Assembly (NCBI GenBank): GCA_964575675.1
Contig: CAZNRY010000036.1
Location: 1-25,572, forward strand
Length of the DNA: 25,572 nt
Direction: 5' to 3'
DNA from: CAZNRY01 sp964575675
Lineage (GTDB): Bacteria; Eisenbacteria; RBG-16-71-46; CAIMUX01; VGJL01
Of the stretch, positions 16,519-23,470 are shown piece by piece (within the stretch, counting starts at the first letter, position 1; every line of letters starts with the position of its first letter). Under the pieces are notes generated by a model that saw only the letters and a program-made list of their open reading frames with translations, was not told the origin of the DNA and did not search any database. A program made the translations under genes and the position numbers.

Positions 16519-16719
16519 ATGAATGACCGAAAGAAGTATTTCCGATCGCGCACGGAGCGAATGATCGCGGGCGTCTGCGGCGGCATGGCGGAGTATCTCA
16601 AGATCGATCCGATCATCGTTCGCGTGATCTGGGTCATCTTCGCCCTCACAGCCGGCGCCGGGCTGCTGGCATACGTTCTCTTCTGGCTACTGGCTCCCGA
16701 AGAGCCCCCCGCAGCCTGA
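16519..16719 (+). CDS. small PspC-domain membrane protein
   Basis: A 66-residue protein that is almost entirely one PspC domain. It has KKYFRSRTERMIAGVCGGMAEYL, then a helix beginning DPIIVRVIWVIFALTAGAGLLAYVLFWLLAP, which is the domain's usual order of conserved Gly-rich turn and membrane helix. PspC proteins are inner-membrane regulators or sensors in envelope stress; stand-alone versions like this are mostly uncharacterised. The ATG at 16519 is used although the frame is open to 16369, because similarity begins here and a promoter lies just upstream. Confidence 0.82.
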   Translation: MNDRKKYFRSRTERMIAGVCGGMAEYLKIDPIIVRVIWVIFALTAGAGLLAYVLFWLLAPEEPPAA

Positions 16720-16750
16720 TCGCGCTTCGCTGCGCCCTTCCCTCTCATGA

Positions 16751-16756
16751 TACTAT
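16751..16756 (+). promoter_or_regulatory. extended -10 element before the SelW-like gene
   Basis: TACTAT preceded by TGA (TG-n extended -10), about 85 bases before the ATG at 16841. No good -35 is visible. Confidence 0.35.
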
Positions 16757-16840
16757 TGCCGGAGAACCGGCAAGGGACCACGGTCTGTTTGGTTTCGCCA
16801 GACATGACGGGCCTCATCGATCGCACCGGAGGACCAGTCG

Positions 16841-17071
16841 ATGAATCTATCGATCGAATACTGCGTGGTTTGAAACTACTTCCCGCACGCCGCCAGTTTG
16901 GCGGCTGTCATCGAGGAGCGCTTCCACTTCAAACCGAAGTTGATCGAAGGATCCGGCGGGGCGTTCGAGGTCGACATCGACGGGAGGCTGATCTTCTCGA
17001 AGAAGAAGGAAGGTCGTTTCCCCGAGCATGATGAAATTCTTAAGTCGCTCGCGGCGCTGCAAGACTCCTAA
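16841..17071 (+). CDS. SelW-like (Rdx family) selenoprotein with in-frame TGA
   Basis: Codon 11 of this 77-codon frame is TGA (16871-16873). Read as selenocysteine (U), the protein is MNLSIEYCVVUNYFPHAA followed by 58 residues and a TAA. This gives the CxxU redox motif right after a beta strand (IEYC), the hallmark of SelW/SelT/SelH thioredoxin-like proteins. The later segments IEGSGGAFEVDIDGRLIFSKKK and GRFPEHDEILKSL match the SelW core (GxGGxFEV, DGxLIFSKK, GRFPE), written here in pieces. The RBS GGAGGA sits seven bases before the ATG. A hairpin follows the TGA at SECIS distance. The role is probably a thiol/selenol redox protein. The alternative, a pseudogene with one nonsense change from TGT/TGC, is less likely given the motif position and hairpin. 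The stop overlaps the convergent phosphatase stop. Confidence 0.84.
16889..16905 (+). other. SECIS-like hairpin for selenocysteine insertion
   Basis: GCCGCC (16889-16894), loop AGTTT, GGCGGC (16900-16905): a perfect six-pair stem starting 15 bases after the TGA. It can be extended by two pairs with one bulged U on the 3' side. The loop carries GU at positions 2-3, and its distance from the UGA (21 bases) fits the known range for bacterial SECIS elements recognised by SelB. Confidence 0.7.
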
Positions 17072-17745
17072 CGCAGGATCCACTCTCCGAGCGCGGCGGC
17101 GTCTTCGGCGAGAAGGTCGGGTGAGGCCGATTCGAGGGCGTCCTTCGGCGTGAAACCCCACGCGACCGCGGCCACCGCGATTCCCGCCGCCCGCGCCGCA
17201 TCGATGTCGACTTGCGAATCGCCGATCATGAGTGCGCGGCCAGCGTTCGCGCCGAGCGAGGCGATCGCGCGCAGAAGGGGCGCCGGATCGGGCTTCCGCT
17301 GCGGAAGGCTGTCGCCGCCGAGCACGACCGGAAAGTAAGACGACAACCCGAGGCCGATCAGAATCCTCTTTGCTGCCTCGATCGGCTTGTTCGTTACGAT
17401 CGCCATCCGCCCGCCGGCGCGCGCGATTCCCTCGCAAACGCCTGGAATTCCTGGATAGACGAATGTCGTGTCGAGTAGGTGCGCAAGGTAGTGCTCGTGG
17501 AAGGCGCTATGGAGCGATTCGATGTCGTCCGGTGCGGGAGACGCGACGCCCGATTCCTCGAGGCAGCGCGTGACCAGAACCCGCGCCCCGTAGCCGACGT
17601 GTCGCGCCACCCGATCGACGGACAGGACGGGAAGCCCGCGGCCGCCAAGGGCCAGATTGATCGCGGTCGCGATGTCTTTGCGGGTCTCGACCAGGGTCCC
17701 ATCCAAGTCGAACAGGACCGCTGCGAAACGCGAACCCTCACTCAA
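17068..17745 (-). CDS. gph: HAD-family phosphoglycolate phosphatase-like protein
   Basis: A 225-residue haloacid-dehalogenase phosphatase. Motif I is DLDGTLVET, motif II is in MAIVTNKP, motif III Lys is in QRKPDPAPLL, and motif IV is MIGDSQVDIDAARAAG. The cap insert between motifs I and II (VGYGARVLVTRCLEESG) is of the Gph type, so dephosphorylation of 2-phosphoglycolate is the closest assignment. Related substrates such as pyrophosphate or sugar phosphates cannot be excluded. TTG at 17745 overlaps the end of the GreA-fusion gene by eight bases, suggesting translational coupling. Its stop overlaps the SelW-like stop from the other strand. Confidence 0.83.
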   Translation of the reverse strand: MSEGSRFAAVLFDLDGTLVETRKDIATAINLALGGRGLPVLSVDRVARHVGYGARVLVTRCLEESGVASPAPDDIESLHSAFHEHYLAHLLDTTFVYPGIPGVCEGIARAGGRMAIVTNKPIEAAKRILIGLGLSSYFPVVLGGDSLPQRKPDPAPLLRAIASLGANAGRALMIGDSQVDIDAARAAGIAVAAVAWGFTPKDALESASPDLLAEDAAALGEWILR

Positions 17746-20581
17746 GGGGGTTCGTCATCCCGCCCGTTTGCGGGCCTACCGGCCCCTCGCTCGAATCGGC
17801 CCGAGACGCGCCGCGATCAAACGCCGCGCCTTCATCGACGCCCTCGGCGATCTCGCGCAGGTCCTCGTCGGTGACCTCGATCTCCTCTGGCTTCTCTTCC
17901 GCCACCGGGTGTTTGCGCGCGATGCTCCGGATCAGCAGTTCGTGCACGCTGTCGGCGCCGATCACGCTGACCCGCTCTCCGGCCCGTTTGCCCAGGAGAT
18001 TGCGACCCAGCGGCGCTGCGTAGGAGACGACGTTGTTCCCCAGCCAGCTGTCCCCCTCGCCGAGGATCCAGATCGTCCGCTTCTCCCTCGTGACGACGTC
18101 CTCGACGAGGATCTCGGTGCCCGGGGCCACCTCGTCCGAAGGGATCTGGAGGTTCTCGATCAGCTTCGCCTGGGCGAGTCGAATCGACAGGCCGCTGATC
18201 TGCTGCGCGAAGTCGGATTGCTTGGCCTTCGCCGCGTCGTATTCCGCGTTCTCGCGAAGGTCCCCGTGCTCGCGCGCCTTCTGGATCGCCTTCGCGACCG
18301 TGTACTTCAGCTCCCATACGAGTTGGTTTCTCTCGTGAAGGAACTTCTGGTAAGTCGCGCGCGTCATGATATGGCCTCGATAGTCGGTCGTCGCAGCGCT
18401 GGCCGCCGCGCCGAGGATGCGGTCGGTGCGCTCGGCGTGCGCCGCCCGGATCTCGCCGACAAGCTCCGAGTGGCCCGTCGCGGCAAGGAACTCGAGGATC
18501 GGCCGCAGGTAACGCTCCGAGGTCCGCCAGCGGCGCAGAACAACCGCCCACCGCTCCGCGTTTCCCGGTTCGGGTTCCATCGTGCGGAGTTTCTCGGCGA
18601 GCGGTCCGGCGATCGAGAGCCACACGAGCGCCTGCTTTCGCACCGGCTCCTTGGACGCCGTGTCGACCAGAAGCGTCGCCCCCAGCGCGGCGAGCCAAGG
18701 ATCGGGCGCAAAGGGCTGGCAGGGATCCTCGAGGACCAGGTCGAGTATCGCGAGGGCGGCTTGCGGACGGTCGTACGGATCGCGGAGCAACTCGATCAGG
18801 GTCGAGCGTGATTCCGCAGGGTCTCGGCGCATCCGAACCCGCGCCAAATCGCGGATCGCCGCAGCACGCGCGGAGAGAACGAACAACACGCCCTTCTTCC
18901 AATGCTCTTGCGAATCAACAGCCGCGTGCGCCAGGAGCTCTTGATCCTTCGAATCCGAGAAGGAGCTCATCTCGACTGCAGCGTCGAGACAATCGTTCAA
19001 GGCGCCGATGAAGTCCTCGCGGATCTCGCCGCGCCAGCGATGGAGCTGTAGATGGACGGCCATCCGGTCCTCGGCCGAGGACTTCTCGTCCCGCCCCCAC
19101 CGCTCGAGGATCGGCGTGTAGGTCCGCGATGCGCGCGCTGACTCCTCGGGATGCTGGTCGAGGAAACGCCGGACCAAGTTCAGGTTTGGACGGATCCCGC
19201 GGCGCGGCTCGATGATCGGCAGCGGTTGCAGATCGTCCGCCTCCTCGCCTTCCGCCCGAAGGCGGTAGACCTGGCGGAAGCTCTGCGAGAGATCGGTCCG
19301 CTCGTCGCTTTCAAGCGCGGCGCGTGCCTCCTTCCAGAAGGAGGTCCAACCCGATGTCGAGATGATCCCCTGCCCGGTCAGATTGCGGCGAAGCTCTTGC
19401 GTGGACGCCTCCCCCTTCGCCGACCGCAAGGCTCGCACGATGATCTCGGCCGGTTGCGCTCGCACGAGGCGCTTCAGCTCCTCCGGGTCCTCAGCCTGCA
19501 GAACGCGGAGGTCATCCGGAGGAAGGACGATCAATGCGCGGCGGGCAAGGCTGAGTTTCATTCGATGGTTTTTCGTCTCGTGGAAATCGAGGACGAGCGT
19601 ATCGCCGTCATTCAACCGAACGCGGCCGATCCCCCACGACGCGTGCAGGATGTGGAAGCCCGGAGCGAAATCAAGGAGCGTCTCGAGCTGCTTGATCGAC
19701 GATTCGATGCGAATCTGCGGATCGAGGATCCCGGAGCGGCCCAGCAGGTCGAGGATGCCCTCGGCCGCGGGGAAAGCCTCGGGCGCGAGGGTGCGGATCC
19801 ACTTGCGCAGGCCCGCTTCCTCGGGCGCCTTCGGGAAAACGTGAAGCACGCGCTTCCAGAGATCGCCCATGAGGCCGGCGCTCCGAACCCCAGGAACGGC
19901 GATCTCGAGAAACGTTCCGAGGCGGCTCCACTGATTCTGATCAGCAAGACGGTGAAGGACGCCGAGCACGTGCCGCTGATGCTCCGGCCTGTCGGATTCG
20001 GTGACTTTGAGGAGCGCCTCTTCGAGCCGGTCGTAACGGCGCAGGCCGACGAACCCGTCGAGGCTCTCGGCCCAGTAGTCCCTGGCCTTCTCATTTTCCC
20101 CGGCGGCCGCGGCGTGCTCGCCCATCAGATAGGCGAGCCGCTCCTCGTCCGGGTAGAGCTCGTATGTTCGTGCGAGGATCTCGGGATCAACTTTGTCAAT
20201 GCCGGCCGTCTCGCCCAGCTTCGCGAGGGAACGCGCCGCGTCGACCGTCGGCGCCGCATCGATCACCTTCGGCAGGAGGACGGCGAGAACCCCCCACTTC
20301 CCCTCCTGCTCGAGCTTCCCGCAGAGTGAGCCGAGGACCTTGGCGGCTTCGTCGGTCCGTCCGAGACGCGCGAGCGCGAATCCGTGGAGGTAGTAGCTCG
20401 CTGGCCGCAGCGGCTGAACCGAAAGGGCCCCGCCGGAGATGTCGGCGAGGCCCTGCATCTGGCGCGTCTCATCGACCGCGTCGAGAAGTCGGTCTAGGGA
20501 TTGAAAGGGTTCCGGCGAACCCTCCTGCAAGGCAGCCCCGGCGGCCACCGCGATTTCCACTTTGAGATCGATCGCTTCCAT
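17738..20581 (-). CDS. greA: GreA-domain transcript cleavage factor with very long N-terminal region
   Basis: A 947-residue protein whose residues from about 739 to 900 are a complete GreA/GreB domain. That domain has the coiled-coil segment TRATYQKFLHERNQLVWEL, then the acidic tip HGDLRENAEYDAAKAKQ with the Asp and Glu that position Mg in the RNA polymerase active site. The C-terminal FKBP-like part includes VSYAAPLGRNLLGKRAGERVSV. The first ~735 residues are helical, Arg/Glu-rich and look like stacked repeat helices (TPR-like: YLHGFALARLGRTDEAAKVLG). A middle stretch around WGIGRVRLNDGDTLVLDF may be a small beta domain. Chlamydial GreA proteins are also greatly extended (about 715 residues). 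ATG 20581 has AAGGA upstream; ATG 20656 is an alternative near the promoter. An acidic tail follows the GreA domain. Confidence 0.86.
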   Translation of the reverse strand: MEAIDLKVEIAVAAGAALQEGSPEPFQSLDRLLDAVDETRQMQGLADISGGALSVQPLRPASYYLHGFALARLGRTDEAAKVLGSLCGKLEQEGKWGVLAVLLPKVIDAAPTVDAARSLAKLGETAGIDKVDPEILARTYELYPDEERLAYLMGEHAAAAGENEKARDYWAESLDGFVGLRRYDRLEEALLKVTESDRPEHQRHVLGVLHRLADQNQWSRLGTFLEIAVPGVRSAGLMGDLWKRVLHVFPKAPEEAGLRKWIRTLAPEAFPAAEGILDLLGRSGILDPQIRIESSIKQLETLLDFAPGFHILHASWGIGRVRLNDGDTLVLDFHETKNHRMKLSLARRALIVLPPDDLRVLQAEDPEELKRLVRAQPAEIIVRALRSAKGEASTQELRRNLTGQGIISTSGWTSFWKEARAALESDERTDLSQSFRQVYRLRAEGEEADDLQPLPIIEPRRGIRPNLNLVRRFLDQHPEESARASRTYTPILERWGRDEKSSAEDRMAVHLQLHRWRGEIREDFIGALNDCLDAAVEMSSFSDSKDQELLAHAAVDSQEHWKKGVLFVLSARAAAIRDLARVRMRRDPAESRSTLIELLRDPYDRPQAALAILDLVLEDPCQPFAPDPWLAALGATLLVDTASKEPVRKQALVWLSIAGPLAEKLRTMEPEPGNAERWAVVLRRWRTSERYLRPILEFLAATGHSELVGEIRAAHAERTDRILGAAASAATTDYRGHIMTRATYQKFLHERNQLVWELKYTVAKAIQKAREHGDLRENAEYDAAKAKQSDFAQQISGLSIRLAQAKLIENLQIPSDEVAPGTEILVEDVVTREKRTIWILGEGDSWLGNNVVSYAAPLGRNLLGKRAGERVSVIGADSVHELLIRSIARKHPVAEEKPEEIEVTDEDLREIAEGVDEGAAFDRGASRADSSEGPVGPQTGGMTNPLE

Positions 20582-20672
20582 TGGTTCCTTTTGGTCTCGG
20601 CGCCGATTGCCGGTCGAGGAGGGCGGAGCCACAAGTCCGCCGTCCACGGCCATCATTTGGACAGACTTGGTG

Positions 20673-20681
20673 AGTGTAGCA
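20673..20681 (-). promoter_or_regulatory. extended -10 promoter of the GreA-fusion gene
   Basis: Minus strand TGC-TACACT (20681-20673), an extended -10. There is no convincing -35. The start of transcription would be near 20666, giving an 85-nt leader to ATG 20581, or only about 10 nt if ATG 20656 is used. Confidence 0.42.
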
Positions 20682-20716
20682 CACCGGCGGCGTTGGTGGC
20701 GCTCGCGCTCTCCGAC

Positions 20717-21184
20717 CTACTTCCCGGCCGCCGCGATCAGCTCTTCCAGTTGTCGGCGGTGACGCATCGGATGGACGACCGCATGCTCGAGCATCGCATC
20801 GATCGTGTAGGGATGGTTCCATCGCGAGAGGTAGGCCGTCGCCCCGTCTGCCACCTCGTTGGGAACTCTCGCCAGATGCGTGCGCCAGGCATCAAGGACG
20901 AGCTCCAGGTACGCGTCCGCCTCGCCCTCAAGCGCATCGACCTCGGGGGGCGGCGGCAGTTGCGGATCCGGCCGCCCCAAGACCTCGCAGGTCCATGTGA
21001 GATAACCGCGCGCGGCGCGCAGGAGATGCCGGAGCAGGTGGTCGAGGCTCTCGTAGTCCGGATCATCGGTCGCCGGAAGCGCGACGTCCTGCGCCTTCGC
21101 GATCTTCCAGGTGGCAAGAAGCGCCCGCATCTGCCCTTCGTGCAGCAGGACGAGCGCCCGAACGCCTCTCGATTGGAACTCCAC
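20717..21184 (-). CDS. DinB-like four-helix metalloprotein
   Basis: A 155-residue all-helical protein of the DinB/YfiT superfamily. The three-His metal site is suggested by His in LLHEG or DHLLRHLLRAARGYLTW and by HAVVHPMRHRRQLEEL, which is the characteristic C-terminal HxxxH helix. Members include thiol-dependent S-transferases (bacillithiol and mycothiol) and many uncharacterised proteins; the substrate here is unknown. The start is GTG 21184, with AGGAGG five bases upstream. It precedes the GreA-fusion gene on the same strand but that gene has its own promoter. It diverges from the GNAT gene. Confidence 0.72.
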   Translation of the reverse strand: MEFQSRGVRALVLLHEGQMRALLATWKIAKAQDVALPATDDPDYESLDHLLRHLLRAARGYLTWTCEVLGRPDPQLPPPPEVDALEGEADAYLELVLDAWRTHLARVPNEVADGATAYLSRWNHPYTIDAMLEHAVVHPMRHRRQLEELIAAAGK

Positions 21185-21203
21185 GTTTGCCTCCTGTTTC
21201 CGG

Positions 21204-21233
21204 TTGCCGCGGCCCCGCCTGCGCCCCTATTCT
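21204..21233 (+). promoter_or_regulatory. promoter of the GNAT-epimerase-PAP2 cluster, leaderless type
   Basis: TTGCCG (21204-21209), 18-base spacer, TATTCT (21228-21233), then eight bases to the ATG at 21242. No Shine-Dalgarno fits between, so transcription would start at or next to the start codon. Confidence 0.52.
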
Positions 21234-21241
21234 CCACTTCC

Positions 21242-22366
21242 ATGCCGATGCCCGAAATCGAAATCACACCGGTCAAGGGCGAGCGCGACCTCCACCGCTT
21301 CGTCCTTCTCCCCTGGAAGATCTACCGGGGCGATCGGAACTGGGTGCCTCCCCTGATCGGCGATACGAAGAACACGCTCCGCCCGGAGAAACACCCCTTC
21401 TTCCGGCACGCCGATGTCGAGCTCTTCCTTGCACGGCGCCGGGGCGAGACGGTGGGACGGATCGCAGCGATCATCAATCACAATCATAACTCGTTCGCGG
21501 AGGAGAAGACCGGCTTCTTCGGCTTCTTCGAATCGATCGACGATCCTGCCGTCTCGGGCGCCCTACTCGAGGCCGCCGCGCGCTATTGCGCCGAGCGGGG
21601 CATGGATCGCATGCGCGGTCCCGCCAACTTCTCGACCAACGAGGAGTGCGCGATGCTCGTGGACGGCTTCGAATCGCCTCCCAGCGTGATGATGCCGTAC
21701 AATCCGCGCTACTATCCCATCCTGCTCGAGAGTGCGGGATACGCGAAGGTGAAGGACCTCGTCGCCTTTCATTTCAAGAGCCAGACGATCCCCGAACGGT
21801 TGCTTCGCTTCGGCGACGAGGTCTCCCGCCGCGAGGGCGTGACCGTCCGCTCGATGAACATGAAGCGCTTTCACGAGGATGTCGGCAAGGTGCGCCTCGT
21901 GTACAACCGGGCGTGGGAGCGGAACTGGGGGTTCGTCCCGATGACCGATGAGGAGATCTCGCACATGGCGAAGTCGCTCAAGCCGGTCGTGGACCCCGAC
22001 TTCATCCTCTTCCTCGAGAAGGACGGCGAGCCGATCGGGTTCACCATGGCGCTGCCCGACATGAACCAGGCCGTCCGCCACGCCAACGGCCGGCTCTTCC
22101 CGTTCGGCCTGCTCAAGATCCTCTATCACGCCCGGAGGATCCGAAAAGTGCGCGTCCTGACCCTCGGAATCCTGAAGGAATATCGCGGGAAGGGGTTGGA
22201 TATCATTCTTTACCTCCAGCTCTTCCGCAACGCGTTCAGGAAGAACATCCACGAGGGAGAGCTCTCCTGGATCCTCGAGGACAACGCCGTGATGCGCCGG
22301 CCCATGGAACGAATCGGCGCGAAGGTGTACAAGACCTATCGGTTCTACGAGAAGGCGCTGCGGTAG
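21242..22366 (+). CDS. GNAT-superfamily acyltransferase, YghO-like
   Basis: A 374-residue protein of the large GNAT-related family annotated as YghO-like or as an uncharacterised N-acyltransferase. Its N-terminal pattern is characteristic: ITPVKGERDLHRFVLLPWKIYRGDRNWVPPL, then GRIAAIINHNHN, GFFGFFESIDD, RGPANFSTNEECAMLVDGF and YNPRYYPILLESAGY, each given separately. The acetyl-CoA-binding type loop of GNAT folds may correspond to LGILKEYRGKGLDIILY near 310-325. From memory, the bacterial ceramide synthase of Caulobacter belongs to this superfamily, which makes fatty N-acylation of a sphingoid base a testable role. ATG 21242 (or 21248) fits the promoter; the frame is open far upstream but that part is antisense to the DinB gene. 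Confidence 0.72.
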   Translation: MPMPEIEITPVKGERDLHRFVLLPWKIYRGDRNWVPPLIGDTKNTLRPEKHPFFRHADVELFLARRRGETVGRIAAIINHNHNSFAEEKTGFFGFFESIDDPAVSGALLEAAARYCAERGMDRMRGPANFSTNEECAMLVDGFESPPSVMMPYNPRYYPILLESAGYAKVKDLVAFHFKSQTIPERLLRFGDEVSRREGVTVRSMNMKRFHEDVGKVRLVYNRAWERNWGFVPMTDEEISHMAKSLKPVVDPDFILFLEKDGEPIGFTMALPDMNQAVRHANGRLFPFGLLKILYHARRIRKVRVLTLGILKEYRGKGLDIILYLQLFRNAFRKNIHEGELSWILEDNAVMRRPMERIGAKVYKTYRFYEKALR

Positions 22367-22450
22367 CGAGCCGGCGCGATCTGCCGGACGCTCTGCGTGC
22401 GCGGTCGGCATGGAACGGAAATCGAACCGCGCGCGTGTAGGGGGACGTAG

Positions 22451-23470
22451 GTGAACCAGCAATCCGTCCTCGTCACCGGCGCGACCGGCTTCGTCGGAAG
22501 CCACGTCGTCGACCATCCCCCCGAGGCCGGCCAGCGCGTGCGCGTCCGCGTCCGTGCGACGAGCAATCTCCGATGGCTCGAGGGGAAGGACGTCGAGCAG
22601 GTCCGGGCGGACCTCCGCGATGCCGATGATCTCGACGCGGCCGTCGAGGGCGCTAAGGCCGTGTTCCACTTCGGAGGCCTGATCGCAGCCCGCTCGACCG
22701 CCGAGTTCATCGAGGCGAACGGCGAAGGAACGGCCGCCCTCGCCGCTGCGTTCCGGCGCGCCGCGCCGCCGGGCGGCCGCGGCCTCTTCCTCTATTGCAG
22801 CTCACTGGCTGCAGGAGGGCCGGCGCCGCGGGTCGATCGTTCGCCGTTTCCGCATGTGACGGAGACCGATCCCCCGCGGCCGGTCAGCCCCTACGGACGC
22901 AGCAAGCTCTTGGGAGAACACGGCCTCGACCTGCTGGAAGGGCGCGCGCGCGTGGTTGTCTTTCGTCCCCCTGCGATCTACGGACCGCGCGACGAGAGCA
23001 TCTTGAAGTTCGTGCGCTGGGTCGAGCGCGGGTGGATGCCGATTCCGCCGAGAGGCGGGGGGTGCTTCAGCTTGATCCATGTCGCCGACCTTGCCCGGGC
23101 AAGCGTGATCGCGCTCCGGGATGAACGGGCGCATGGCGTATACTACATCAGTGACGGTCGCGCCCATTCCTGGCAGGGCATCGGTCAGTTGATCGGCCGC
23201 GCTCTCGGGATCCGGGTTCGAGAGATACGGGTTCCGATGATTCTGGCCAAGCTAGCGGCCGCGGTCGGCGAGGCATCCGTGCACTTCGGAGGCAAGCCGC
23301 CGCTCGTCAGCTTCGGCAAGATTCGAGAGTTGCAACAGCAAAGCTGGGTCTGCTTGCCAGAGAAGGCTTCCCGCGAGTTCGGCTTCACCCCCCTCGTCGA
23401 CATCGAGGAAGGGATGGAGGAGACGCTTCGGTGGTACCGGAAGGCAGGCTGGCTCCGAAATCCTCGGTGA
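22451..23470 (+). CDS. NAD(P)-dependent epimerase/reductase of the extended SDR family
   Basis: A 339-residue extended SDR. The nucleotide-binding motif VTGATGFVGSHV is at about 8-19, the Ser is in FLYCSSLAAGG, and the catalytic Tyr/Lys is SPYGRSK. RPPAIYGPRD is the usual following motif. Relatives include nucleotide-sugar epimerases, dihydroflavonol-4-reductase-like and 3-beta-hydroxysteroid-type reductases. The ketosphinganine-reducing enzyme (CerR) of Caulobacter ceramide synthesis is also from the extended-SDR group, so a keto-lipid reductase is plausible beside the acyltransferase. GTG 22451 follows GGGGGA. It lies 84 bases after the GNAT gene and overlaps the PAP2 gene. The substrate is not identifiable. 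Confidence 0.78.
   Translation: MNQQSVLVTGATGFVGSHVVDHPPEAGQRVRVRVRATSNLRWLEGKDVEQVRADLRDADDLDAAVEGAKAVFHFGGLIAARSTAEFIEANGEGTAALAAAFRRAAPPGGRGLFLYCSSLAAGGPAPRVDRSPFPHVTETDPPRPVSPYGRSKLLGEHGLDLLEGRARVVVFRPPAIYGPRDESILKFVRWVERGWMPIPPRGGGCFSLIHVADLARASVIALRDERAHGVYYISDGRAHSWQGIGQLIGRALGIRVREIRVPMILAKLAAAVGEASVHFGGKPPLVSFGKIRELQQQSWVCLPEKASREFGFTPLVDIEEGMEETLRWYRKAGWLRNPR

Noticed and set aside
16747..17031. 94-codon plus frame over the SelW-like gene
   Set aside because: It reads through the region in another frame with no domain; the TGA-containing frame carries the family pattern.
17657..20329. Two long plus-strand frames opposite the GreA-fusion gene
   Set aside because: Shadow frames; the minus strand has the GreA motifs and a promoter.
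20501..21241. Upstream extension of the GNAT frame
   Set aside because: Antisense to the DinB-like and GreA-fusion genes; the family N-terminus and a promoter fix the start at 21242.
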